NCBI RefSeq assembly: GCF_035961655.1
Contig: NZ_CP108393.1
Location: forward strand, 6,371,001-6,435,000
Reading direction: 5' to 3'
Length of the DNA: 64,000 bases
Source of the DNA: Streptomyces sp. NBC_01317
GTDB taxonomy: Bacteria > Actinomycetota > Actinomycetes > Streptomycetales > Streptomycetaceae
How positions within the stretch are numbered: position 1 is the first letter of the stretch; each line of letters opens with the position of its first letter. A model generated the notes under the pieces. The model was given only the letters and a program-made list of their open reading frames with translations. It was not told where the DNA came from and did no database searches. Of this stretch, positions 1-7,536 are shown one piece after another. Made by a program: the position numbers and the translations under genes.

Positions 1-1
1 G

Positions 2-784
2 AAGGTCCGCGCCGTCGGGCAGGGGTACGCGAACGGGCTGGCCGGGATCGCCACCGACTTCGGCGTCTCCGTGGAGGAGCCCGCCGCCGCGCCCGCCCCC
101 GCGCAGGCCCCGCCCGCGCGCGCGGCCGACCCGCGCGTGTCCGCGCCCCCCGCCCCCGCGGCCCCGCCCGCACCGCAGGCCCCGGCGCCCTCCGCGCCCG
201 GCTCCGGCAAGATCAACCTCGACAAGGGCCGCGTCAGCCTCCAGAAGAACCAGACCGTCTCCCTGGTCAAGGGCGGCCGCCCGCTGCTCAGCAAGGTCAA
301 GATGGGCCTCGGCTGGGAGCCCGCGTACGGCGGCAAGGACATCGACCTCGACGCCTCCGTCATCGCCTACGGCCCGGACCGCAAGCACCTGGACAGCTGC
401 TACTTCGGCCGGCTGTCCATCCTCAACGGGGCGATCAAGCACTCCGGGGACAACCTCACCGGAGAGGGCGCGGGGGACGACGAGGTGATCGTCGTCGACC
501 TCGGCAGGCTGCCCGCCGAGGCGACCGGCCTGGTCTTCACCGTGAACTCGTTCACGGGCCAGAAGTTCAACGAGGTGGCCAAGGCCTACTGCCGGCTGAT
601 CGACGCGGCCACCGACGAGGAACTGGTGCGCTTCGACCTGACCGGGGCCGAGCCGCAGACCGGCGTGATGATGGCCAAGCTGATCAAGCAGTTCTCCGGC
701 GAGTGGGAGATGACCGGCCTCGGGGAGTTCGTGAAGTCCCGTACGGTCCGCGGCATGGTGAAGCCCGCGGCGAAGATCCTCTGA
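2..784 (+). CDS. TerD-family protein with two TerD domains, 5' end outside the window
   Basis: The reading frame is open from the first codon, so the gene starts upstream of the window. The first ~24 residues (KVRAVGQGYANGLAGIATDF) look like the C-terminal end of one TerD domain. A Pro/Ala-rich linker of about 45 residues follows, then a second TerD-type domain that opens with INLDKG and runs to the stop. It keeps LGWEP, DIDLDASVIAY and the acidic GAGDDEVIVVDL strand typical of the calcium-binding fold. TerD proteins belong to tellurite/stress-response systems of unclear biochemistry. A GTG at 71 could initiate a shorter protein but would cut the first domain, so I prefer the partial reading. 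No other ter gene is visible. Confidence 0.85.
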   Translation, partial: KVRAVGQGYANGLAGIATDFGVSVEEPAAAPAPAQAPPARAADPRVSAPPAPAAPPAPQAPAPSAPGSGKINLDKGRVSLQKNQTVSLVKGGRPLLSKVKMGLGWEPAYGGKDIDLDASVIAYGPDRKHLDSCYFGRLSILNGAIKHSGDNLTGEGAGDDEVIVVDLGRLPAEATGLVFTVNSFTGQKFNEVAKAYCRLIDAATDEELVRFDLTGAEPQTGVMMAKLIKQFSGEWEMTGLGEFVKSRTVRGMVKPAAKIL

Positions 785-896
785 GCCCGGGAGGCCGTCC
801 CGGGACCCTCAGGACGGCGTCCGGAACGCCCAGCGGGCCGCCACGGTCTCGACGACCGGTGGCGGCCCGGGGGCTCGGCCTTCTCCAGGCTCCGCT

Positions 897-1124
897 TCAG
901 AGCTTGGTCAGTTTGGAAAAGGGGGTCAGGATCCTTCCCTGGCGCCCCGAGAAATCGATGAGCACGGCGTGTTCGCCCTCGACTCCGATGACTCTTCCCA
1001 GCCCGAACTGGTCGTGGGAGACGCGGTCTCCGACATCGAACTGCTCGGGCGGGGGTGAGGCCGGGCCTTGGCGGTTGAAGGGACTGGACGGCAGGTGGCG
1101 CCGGGATCCGGCTGACTTTGTCAT
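897..1124 (-). CDS. small protein with a Tudor-like (UvrD/PcrA C-terminal-like) domain
   Basis: This is a 75-residue protein. After a basic, proline-rich stretch of about 30 residues it reads DVGDRVSHDQFGLGRVIGVE, then a beta-strand pattern ending in a basic tail. The GDRV-H--FG-G-V pattern matches the small barrel at the C terminus of UvrD/PcrA helicases and the CarD N terminus, which bind RNA polymerase. RNA polymerase or nucleic-acid binding is therefore possible but inferred. The start is the only ATG in frame that keeps the whole domain. Its 3' end lies about 110 bp from the convergent TerD gene. Confidence 0.6.
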   Translation of the reverse strand: MTKSAGSRRHLPSSPFNRQGPASPPPEQFDVGDRVSHDQFGLGRVIGVEGEHAVLIDFSGRQGRILTPFSKLTKL

Positions 1125-1243
1125 TACTTGGAGTATGCGCCCAAGGGGCCCCGCCGCGCCATGCCCGACCGCCGACCGGCCCGCCGGATCACCCGTTCCA
1201 GGGCCCTGCCGGGGGTCCCCGGAGCCCCGCGCGGGCCGCCCGG

Positions 1244-2662
1244 TCAGCGCCGGGGCGAACGCCGCCAGGGGCCGGTGACGGCCAGCATGATCCCCGGCTC
1301 CTGGATGTTGGCGTACAGGACGGCGCCGTCCGGAGAGAACACGACACCCGTGAATTCGCTGTCGTTGAGGTCGTTGCGCGCGAGGGGGTACGTGACCCCG
1401 CTCTCCGTCGCCCCGAAGAGATGCTGGACCCCCTCGCCGTCCTCCGCGAGGATCAGCCCGCCGTACGGCGAGACGGTGATGTTGTCCGGGCCGTCGAAGG
1501 CCCCGTCCCGGTCCGGGTCCGTGTTGACCCCCAGCAGCACCTTGAGGGTGAGCGTGCGGCGCCGGGGATCGTAGAACCAGACCTGCCCGTCGTGCGGGCG
1601 GCCGGGGCTCTCGTCGCGGGCGTACGAGGAGACGACGTACGCGCCCCCGTCCGCCCACCACATGCCCTCCAGCTTCCTGGCGCGGGTTACGTCCCCGTCG
1701 TCGAACTGCTCCCGCACCTCGACGGTCCGCGCCTGCCGGTCGGGCACCTCCAGCCAGTCCACGCCGTAGACCGTGCCGATCTTGGTCGCGCGCGAGAGGT
1801 CGTCCACGAAGCGCCCGCCCGCGTCGAAGCAGCGCGGAGCCTGGAGGACCCCCGCGTCGTCGGCGAGGTGACGGAGCCTGCCCCGGCCGTGCGCGAAGCC
1901 CTTCGGCGGGACCCAGCGGTAGAGCAGTCCGTTGGGGCCGTCCGCGTCCTCCGTCAGATAGGCGTGCCCGGTGCGCGGGTCGACCACGACGGCCTCGTGC
2001 TCGAACCGGCCGAACGCCTTGACCGGCCGGGGGTCGCGGTTGGCCCCGCGGTCGTACGGGTCCACCTCGAAGACAAAGCCGTGGTCCTTGGTCATCCCGT
2101 TCTGGCCGGCCCGGTCGGCGTTCTCCTCGCACGTCAGCCACGTGCCCCAAGAGGTCCGGCCGCCCGCGCAGTTCGTGGAGGTGCCGGCGATGCCGACCCA
2201 CTCGGCGGTACGGCCGTCGCGGTGCGTCTCCACGACGGTGCAGCCGCCGGCCGCCGCCGGGTCGTACACCAGCCCCTCGGCCAGCGGCACGGGGTACGGG
2301 TGGTCGGAGCGCGGGCCGTCCAGCTCGTGGTTGTTGACCAGCAGCGTCGTACCGCGCGGGCCGTCGAACGTGGCGGTGCCGTCGTGGTCCGACGGCGTGA
2401 ACTCGCCGGTCTCCAGCCGGGTGACCCCGCTGTGGGTGAGGACGCGGTACGAGAACCCCTCCGGCAGCGCGAGCATCCCGGCGGGGTCGGGGAGCAGCGG
2501 CCCGTACCCCGGCTGCGGCGCGGGTCCGCAGGACACCTCCGGCGCGTCCTCGGCGGCGAGGGCGCCGGGGGCGGTCGCGAGGGCTCCGGCGGCGCCCGTG
2601 AGGACGAGGCCGGCGCCGGTGAGGACGGACTTCCCGGAGAATTCCCTGCGGGTCAGCGGCAT
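1244..2662 (-). CDS. PhoX-like (DUF839) secreted phosphatase
   Basis: The 472-residue protein begins MPLTRREFSGKSVLTGAG, a twin-arginine signal, followed by an Ala/Gly-rich core with likely cleavage near residue 36. The body has features of the PhoX/DUF839 beta-propeller family: LVNNHE, a GTSTNCAGG segment before TWLTCEE, and FGRFEHEAVVVDP, where acidic and His residues ligand the Ca/Fe cofactor in PhoX. C-terminal strands include NITVSPYGG and FSPDGAVLYANIQ. PhoX enzymes hydrolyse phosphomonoesters outside the cell. A PHO-box-like repeat directly upstream supports a phosphate-starvation role. The gene is divergent from the SDR at 2762. Confidence 0.8.
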   Translation of the reverse strand: MPLTRREFSGKSVLTGAGLVLTGAAGALATAPGALAAEDAPEVSCGPAPQPGYGPLLPDPAGMLALPEGFSYRVLTHSGVTRLETGEFTPSDHDGTATFDGPRGTTLLVNNHELDGPRSDHPYPVPLAEGLVYDPAAAGGCTVVETHRDGRTAEWVGIAGTSTNCAGGRTSWGTWLTCEENADRAGQNGMTKDHGFVFEVDPYDRGANRDPRPVKAFGRFEHEAVVVDPRTGHAYLTEDADGPNGLLYRWVPPKGFAHGRGRLRHLADDAGVLQAPRCFDAGGRFVDDLSRATKIGTVYGVDWLEVPDRQARTVEVREQFDDGDVTRARKLEGMWWADGGAYVVSSYARDESPGRPHDGQVWFYDPRRRTLTLKVLLGVNTDPDRDGAFDGPDNITVSPYGGLILAEDGEGVQHLFGATESGVTYPLARNDLNDSEFTGVVFSPDGAVLYANIQEPGIMLAVTGPWRRSPRR

Positions 2663-2692
2663 CGCGGTGGCCTCCTGGGGCGTGGGGGTGTG

Positions 2693-2732
2693 GGAGAACA
2701 CGGTCGCGTGCGCGTATAAACAGCGGTTGAAC
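2693..2732 (-). promoter_or_regulatory. candidate PHO box upstream of the PhoX-like gene
   Basis: On the minus strand the units GTTCAAC, GTTTATA and, two steps further, GTTCTCC occur in the same 11-bp phase (starts at 2732, 2721 and 2699). Streptomyces PhoP binds 11-bp direct repeat units with a GTTCACC core. The first unit matches 6 of 7 bases and the others are degenerate. The location 31-70 bp upstream of a phosphatase start fits activation by PhoP. Confidence 0.45.
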
Positions 2733-2761
2733 AGCGTCCGACGTCCGAAAGGCCCGCGTCC

Positions 2762-3541
2762 ATGAACCTGCCGGTGACGTCTCTGCCCGCGACCGGTCGC
2801 CGTGTGCTCGTCAGCGGGGCCTCGCGGGGGCTCGGCCGCGCGGTGACCCAGGCCTTCGCCGCCAATGGCGACGTGGTCGCCGTCCACCACGGGACCCGCC
2901 TCGCCGATGCCCGGCTCACGCTGGAGTCCCTGTCCGGTACGGGCCACGTGCTGGTCGGCGGCGACCTCTCGGACCCGGCGGAGGCGGCACGGGTCGCGGA
3001 CGAGGCGGCGGACGCCTTGGGCGGGATCGACGTCCTGGTCAACAACGCGGCGGTCAACGAACGGCATCCGCTCCCGACGACGTCGTACGAGGAGTGGACG
3101 GAGATCTGGCAGCGCCACCTGTCCGTGAACGTCCTCGCCACGGCGCTGCTCAGCCATCGGGCGGCGCGGAACATGATCGACCGGGGGGTGGCGGGCCGGA
3201 TCGTGAACATCGGCTCACGCGGGGCGTACCGGGGTGAGCCGGACCACCCCGCCTACGGCGCGACGAAGGCGGCGGTGCATGCGATGGGGCAGTCCCTGGC
3301 GGTGTCCCTGGCCCCGTACGGCATCGGGGTGGCGTCGGTGGCGCCCGGCTTCTTCGAGACAGAGCGGGTGGCGGGGCGGTTGTCGGGGCCGGAGGGGGAG
3401 GGGATCCGGGCGCAGAGTCCGTTCGGGCGGGTGGGGACGGTCAGGGAGGTGGCGGGGGCGGTTTTCTGGTTGGCGTCGGCGGGGGCGGAGTGGTCGTCGG
3501 GAACGGTCCTGGACCTCAACGGAGCGTCGCACCTCCGGTGA
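2762..3541 (+). CDS. SDR family NAD(P)-dependent oxidoreductase
   Basis: The protein has 259 residues, the usual classical SDR length. The cofactor motif VSGASRGLG lies near residues 17-25, NNAA near 97, and the catalytic pair YGATK near 170 with an upstream Ser (IGSRG). The C terminus has the APGFFETERV loop and ends in WSSGTVLDLNGA, as in FabG-like enzymes. The substrate cannot be read from sequence. It is divergent from the phosphatase gene, with 99 bp between starts, and its 3' end faces repeat cluster A. Confidence 0.85.
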   Translation: MNLPVTSLPATGRRVLVSGASRGLGRAVTQAFAANGDVVAVHHGTRLADARLTLESLSGTGHVLVGGDLSDPAEAARVADEAADALGGIDVLVNNAAVNERHPLPTTSYEEWTEIWQRHLSVNVLATALLSHRAARNMIDRGVAGRIVNIGSRGAYRGEPDHPAYGATKAAVHAMGQSLAVSLAPYGIGVASVAPGFFETERVAGRLSGPEGEGIRAQSPFGRVGTVREVAGAVFWLASAGAEWSSGTVLDLNGASHLR

Positions 3542-3635
3542 GGGGTGCGGGTTACTGATTGTCCTCAATCGCCGGACGGGCTTGGTTGTGCCCGCTGCGG
3601 GCCGGCTTCTATGCGCGGGCCGGTTGCCGGGGGCC

Positions 3636-3749
3636 GGGCAGGGGTCGTGTCCTGCACTGCATGTTTTACGTCGCGTTCGGGGACTTCGGACATTCACGGT
3701 AGTCACGCGACACAAAACACGCTTTACGTTCCGGACACGACCCCTGCCC
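3636..3749. repeat. H1 hairpin element, cluster A
   Basis: Outer arms are perfect 17-bp inverted repeats (GGGCAGGGGTCGTGTCC at 3636-3652, complement at 3733-3749). Inside them GCATGTTTTACGTCGCGT pairs imperfectly with ACGCGACACAAAACACGC, leaving a loop of about 28 nt that contains GGACATTCACGGTAG. Copies with the same outer arms lie at 20491-20604 and 26958-27072. Confidence 0.85.
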
Positions 3750-3984
3750 GTCCCCCTTCCAGGCCCGCGTCAAGACAACCCCCGGCCCGTCCGGCCTTGG
3801 AGACCACCGGGGCACCATCCAGCCCGTCCGGCGTTTGAGGACATCGGTAACCCGCACTCGCGTACCGGGCAGAGGCCACCATCCAGCCCGTCCGGCGTTT
3901 GAGGACATCAGTAAGCCGCGTTCGCCCACCGGGCGCCAGGAGCTCCCCGCAGCGGGGGGTCGTTCGGCTCTCCCTCGGCGTGAG

Positions 3985-4125
3985 GGGGGTGGGGTCGGAG
4001 GAGGTGCGTGTGTCCGGACGTAAAGCGTGTTTTGTGGCGCATGGCTACCGTGAATGTCCGGGGTCCCCGAACGCGCCGTAAAACATGCAGTCCGGACATA
4101 CGTACCTCCGCAGGCCCCACCCCCC
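3985..4125. repeat. H2 hairpin element, cluster A
   Basis: Outer arms of about 34 nt pair imperfectly: the left ends in GTGCGTGTGTCCGGAC and the right begins GTCCGGACATACGTACCTCC. The inner core is the H1 core on the opposite strand (GTAAAGCGTGTTTTGTGGCG on plus). H1 and H2 of this cluster therefore carry related cores in inverted orientation with different outer stems. Confidence 0.85.
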
Positions 4126-4229
4126 GTCACCACGACACACCCAGCCCGTCCGGCGCTTGAGGACATCAGTGAGCCGCGCCCGCGCCCCGGGCAGAGGCCA
4201 ACCCAAGCCCGTCCGGCGCTTGAGGACAA

Positions 4230-5483
4230 TCAGTGTGCCGCGCCCACCACCTGGCGGCGGACAACAGCCCACGCCGTCGCCAGACCCACCACGCAGGCCG
4301 CGAGGAGCAGCGCGCCCACGTCCACGACCGCCACCAGGCCCGCGCCCAGCGCCAGCGCCACCGCGTTCGGTGCGTAGATCAGCGTCGTCGCGGTCGCGGA
4401 CACGCGGCCCAACACCGCCCCCGGAACCTCCCGCTGCACCGCGGTCATCGCCGCGATCAAGACGCACGGCAGCCCCGCCCCCACCCCCGCCGCGCTCGCC
4501 AGGACCGCCGCGTCGTGCGGGAGGGCCCGTAGCCCCAGGGACACCGCGAACACCGCGATCCCCGCCGCCGCGAACACCCGTTCCGGGAGCCGGCGGAGCA
4601 GTGGGCCCGCCAGGAGGCCGATCAGGACGGAACCGGCGCCCTGCACCGCGTACAGCACGCCCACGTACGCGGGGGAGCGGCCGAGGCCCTCGTCTACCAC
4701 CGCGTAGATCACCGCGCCGTTGAGCCCCGCCAGCAGCATCGTCACCGCCGCGGCCAGCACGAGGGGGCCTACGGCCGGGGTGTCCCGGAGCCGCCGTATC
4801 CCCTCCGCCGTCGCGGACCGCCGGCCGCCCCCGCGCGAAGGAACGGGCGGGGAAACAGGAGACTCCCGCACCCGCATCCGCGCGAACAGCCCCGCCGCCA
4901 AGGCGAACGTCGCCGCGTCCAGGAGGGCCACCGTACCCCCGCCGAACCGCGCGTACAGTGCCGCGCCCGCCAGCGGAGCCAGGAGCTTCATGCCCTCGTT
5001 GGCCGTCGTCCGCAGGCCGTTGAACCCGCCCAGCAGCCGCTGGTCGACCACCCCGGCGATCAGCGCCGTCTCCGCCGCGTCCATGACCACCCCGGTCATC
5101 CCGTACACGAACAGCACGGCGAAGAGGATCCAGATCCGGTCCGCCGAGCCGACGGCGAGGAGTGCCGTCAGCAGGAGCGCCATCCCCAGGTTGCAGACGA
5201 TCAGCAGCGGCCGCCGCCGCACCCGGTCGGCGATCCCGCCCAGCACCGGCCCCACCAGCGTCGGCGCCCACATCGCGAAGACGGTCAGCGCCGCCAGACT
5301 GTCCGAGCCGGTCAGGGACTTGACCCAGATCCCGGCGGTCAGCCACATCGCCGAGGTGCCGAATCCGGACACCACCACCCCGGCCAGGTACAGCCCCGCG
5401 TTGCGGTCCCGCAGTACCCCGCCAGCACGTTTTCCTTTACGTCGCATGGCGTCAGGGTGGTGGCTGAGGAGGGGGCCCGGCAT
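4230..5483 (-). CDS. MFS transporter (drug-exporter-like)
   Basis: The 417-residue protein has about twelve hydrophobic segments. The loop between helices 2 and 3 reads GGIADRVRRRPLL, the MFS motif A, near residue 83. The overall pattern (IWVKSLTGSDSLAAL, NGLRTTANEGMKLLAP) resembles the MFS-3 / macrolide-efflux-like group, so export of a small molecule is likely but the substrate is unknown. An ATG at 5447 would give a 405-residue protein starting MRRKGKR. I kept the longer form because a TAGGGC -10-like hexamer lies just upstream of it. The stop abuts a 22-bp repeat box. Confidence 0.8.
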   Translation of the reverse strand: MPGPLLSHHPDAMRRKGKRAGGVLRDRNAGLYLAGVVVSGFGTSAMWLTAGIWVKSLTGSDSLAALTVFAMWAPTLVGPVLGGIADRVRRRPLLIVCNLGMALLLTALLAVGSADRIWILFAVLFVYGMTGVVMDAAETALIAGVVDQRLLGGFNGLRTTANEGMKLLAPLAGAALYARFGGGTVALLDAATFALAAGLFARMRVRESPVSPPVPSRGGGRRSATAEGIRRLRDTPAVGPLVLAAAVTMLLAGLNGAVIYAVVDEGLGRSPAYVGVLYAVQGAGSVLIGLLAGPLLRRLPERVFAAAGIAVFAVSLGLRALPHDAAVLASAAGVGAGLPCVLIAAMTAVQREVPGAVLGRVSATATTLIYAPNAVALALGAGLVAVVDVGALLLAACVVGLATAWAVVRRQVVGAAH

Positions 5484-5642
5484 GGGGCAACCGCCCTATC
5501 CCGGGCCTCAGAAAGGACGCGGAAGGGCCTCGGAAAGATGTCGCGCCGGACAACGCTTAACACCCTGAAAACCTGAACCGTCCCTGACAGGTGGACAATC
5601 CCCCCTACCCCCCGCGACCGTCCGACCCCGGCGAGGAGCCCC

Positions 5643-7067
5643 ATGTCAGGCCAGGCAGCACACGAGAACGGCAGTGCCGTGGACCGGTACTTCAAGATCA
5701 GCGAGCGGGGTTCGACCTACGCCCGGGAGATACGCGGCGGCTTCGCCACGTTCTTCACGATGGCCTACATCCTCGTGCTCAACCCGATCATCCTCGGCAG
5801 CGCCGAGGACAAGTTCGGCGCCCACCTCTCCGGGCCCCAACTGGTCACCGCCACTGCGCTGGTCGCCGCCGTCATGACCGCGATCATGGGGCTCGGCGGC
5901 AATCTGCCGCTCGCCATCGCGGCCGGCCTCGGCCTCAACGCCGTGGTCGCCTTCCAGCTCGCCCCGCTGATGAGCTGGCCCGACGCGATGGGCCTGGTGG
6001 TGCTGGAAGGGCTGCTGATCTGCGTCCTGGTCGTCACCGGGCTGCGCGAGGCCGTCATGAACGCCATCCCGCAGTCCCTCAAGCAGGCCATCAGCGTCGG
6101 CATCGGGCTCTTCATCGCGTTCATCGGCTTCATCGACGCGGGCTTCGTCACCCGGATCCCCGGTGACACCGGCTCCGTACCCGTGCAACTCGGCGCCACC
6201 GGCCACCTCTCGGGCTGGCCCGTCCTGGTCTTCTGCCTCGGGGTGCTCCTCACCCTCGCGCTCGTGGCCCGCAAGGTGAAGGGCGCGATCCTCCTCGGCA
6301 TCGTCGTGACGACCCTCGTCGCCGTCCTCATCAACGAGATCGCCGACATCAAGCCCGCCGCGTGGGGGCTCACCGTGCCGTCCGTCCCCGACGACCTCGT
6401 CGCCGCACCGGACTTCGGGCTCATCGGCTCCTTCAGCCTCTTCGGCGCCTTCCAGCAGATCGGCGTGGTCACCCTCGTCCTGCTGGTCTTCACCCTCATC
6501 CTCAGCGACTTCTTCGACACCATGGGCACCGTCGTCGGCGTCTCCAACGAGGCCGGGCTCCTCGACGAGAACGGCAAGGTCCCGCACCTCGGCCGCGTCC
6601 TGCTCATCGACGGCGCGGCGGCGGTCGCGGGCGGCGCGGCCTCCGCCTCCTCCAACACCGCGTACATCGAATCGGCCGCGGGCGTCGGCGAAGGCGCCCG
6701 TACCGGCTTCGCCTCCGTCGTCACCGGCGCCCTGTTCGGCCTCTCGCTCTTCCTCGCGCCACTCGCGCTGGTCGTCCCCGCGCAGGCGGCGGCGCCCGCG
6801 CTCATCGTGGTGGGCTTCCTGCTGATGTCGCAGGTCCGGCACATCGACTGGGAGAAGTACGAGATCGCCGTCCCGGCCTTCCTGACGATCGCCGTCATGC
6901 CGTTCACGTACTCCATCACCAACGGCATCGGCGCCGGCTTCGTCGCGTACGTCGTCATCAAGACGGTGCTGGGCAGGGCGCGTGAGGTGCACTGGCTGCT
7001 CTGGGCCACCGCCGCCCTGTTCGTCGTCTACTTCGCGATCGACCCGATCGAGCAGTGGATCGGCTGA
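5643..7067 (+). CDS. NCS2-family (AzgA-type) purine permease
   Basis: The 474-residue membrane protein has the hallmarks of AzgA/GhxP-type hypoxanthine, guanine or adenine transporters: FATFFTMAYILVLNP near residue 35, GLGLNAVVAFQLAP, LSDFFDTMGTVVGV near 290, and the SSNTAYIESAAGVGEGARTG signature near 340. It probably imports purine bases by proton symport. GAGGAG lies 7 bp before the ATG. It is divergent from the MFS exporter, with about 160 bp between them. I looked for a purine riboswitch there and did not see one. Confidence 0.88.
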   Translation: MSGQAAHENGSAVDRYFKISERGSTYAREIRGGFATFFTMAYILVLNPIILGSAEDKFGAHLSGPQLVTATALVAAVMTAIMGLGGNLPLAIAAGLGLNAVVAFQLAPLMSWPDAMGLVVLEGLLICVLVVTGLREAVMNAIPQSLKQAISVGIGLFIAFIGFIDAGFVTRIPGDTGSVPVQLGATGHLSGWPVLVFCLGVLLTLALVARKVKGAILLGIVVTTLVAVLINEIADIKPAAWGLTVPSVPDDLVAAPDFGLIGSFSLFGAFQQIGVVTLVLLVFTLILSDFFDTMGTVVGVSNEAGLLDENGKVPHLGRVLLIDGAAAVAGGAASASSNTAYIESAAGVGEGARTGFASVVTGALFGLSLFLAPLALVVPAQAAAPALIVVGFLLMSQVRHIDWEKYEIAVPAFLTIAVMPFTYSITNGIGAGFVAYVVIKTVLGRAREVHWLLWATAALFVVYFAIDPIEQWIG

Positions 7068-7233
7068 CCGGCCCGACTGGGTGAGGCGGCAGGTAACGGC
7101 CGTGCAGGTCATGAGCGTTCTCCGTAACGCACGTGAAGCGTGTGCTCAACGAGGCAGTCATCGACGGGTGATGGAGTCGCGCACTGCACCCCCCGCACTT
7201 CCTCGCACGGCCCGGTGACCCCGGAGGTTCCCC

Positions 7234-7536
7234 TTGAGCCAGCTACAGCCGCCCACCCAGGAGCAGTTGGACGCCTACGTCAGGACCAGGCTCGCCCTGG
7301 CCGGCTTCGACCTCACCCTGCTGCCCGAGCAGTCCGACCCCGCGACCGGTGTCCCCACCCGCGCCCAGGTCCTGAACTCCCTGCGGTCCTTCGTCGCGTC
7401 GACGCCGGCCGCCATCGGCGGCTGGTCGCCGCCCGTGACGGGCACGCCCGCGCCTGAGTACGCCCAGCAGGCCTCGCCGCCGCTGCTCTACCCGTCGATC
7501 ACGGAAGCCTGGACCGGAAAGGCGGACGGACGATGA
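7234..7536 (+). CDS. hypothetical protein coupled to the amidase
   Basis: This 100-residue soluble protein starts at TTG, 7 bp after CGGAGG. I do not recognise a domain. The N-terminal half is helical (EQLDAYVRTRLALAGFDLTL), the middle has TRAQVLNSLRSFVASTPAAI, and the C-terminal third is Pro-rich with PPLLYPSITEAW. Its stop overlaps the amidase start (ATGA), so the two are probably translationally coupled. The amidase has a Tat signal and this protein has none, so an accessory or folding role is possible but speculative. Confidence 0.7.
   Translation: MSQLQPPTQEQLDAYVRTRLALAGFDLTLLPEQSDPATGVPTRAQVLNSLRSFVASTPAAIGGWSPPVTGTPAPEYAQQASPPLLYPSITEAWTGKADGR

Larger units (their letters stand above)
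3542..4229. repeat. compound palindromic repeat cluster A (convergent intergenic)
   Basis: No gene is visible in these 688 bp, which separate the 3' ends of the SDR and MFS genes. The region holds two long hairpins, H1 (3636-3749) and H2 (3985-4125), and at least five copies of a 22-bp box (AGCCCGTCCGGCGNTTGAGG followed by AC): 3561-3582 reversed, and 3821, 3885, 4143 and 4206 forward. Forward boxes come in pairs 64 and 63 bp apart. The last box ends 2 bp before the MFS stop codon. A degenerate box lies near 3786. The same architecture recurs at 20328-21094 and, inverted, at 26450-27251. Confidence 0.85.

Noticed and set aside
3636..4125. H1/H2 hairpins as integron attC sites
   Set aside because: No integrase gene, no cassette-like gene between them, and I see no paired R/L boxes of the attC type.
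3542..4229. Regular 22-bp repeats as a possible CRISPR array
   Set aside because: Boxes occur in pairs rather than long arrays, flip strand, have conserved rather than unique spacers, and no cas gene is present.
5484..5642. Purine riboswitch upstream of the NCS2 permease
   Set aside because: I could not find a three-helix junction with the conserved core bases; only short GC-rich stems are present.
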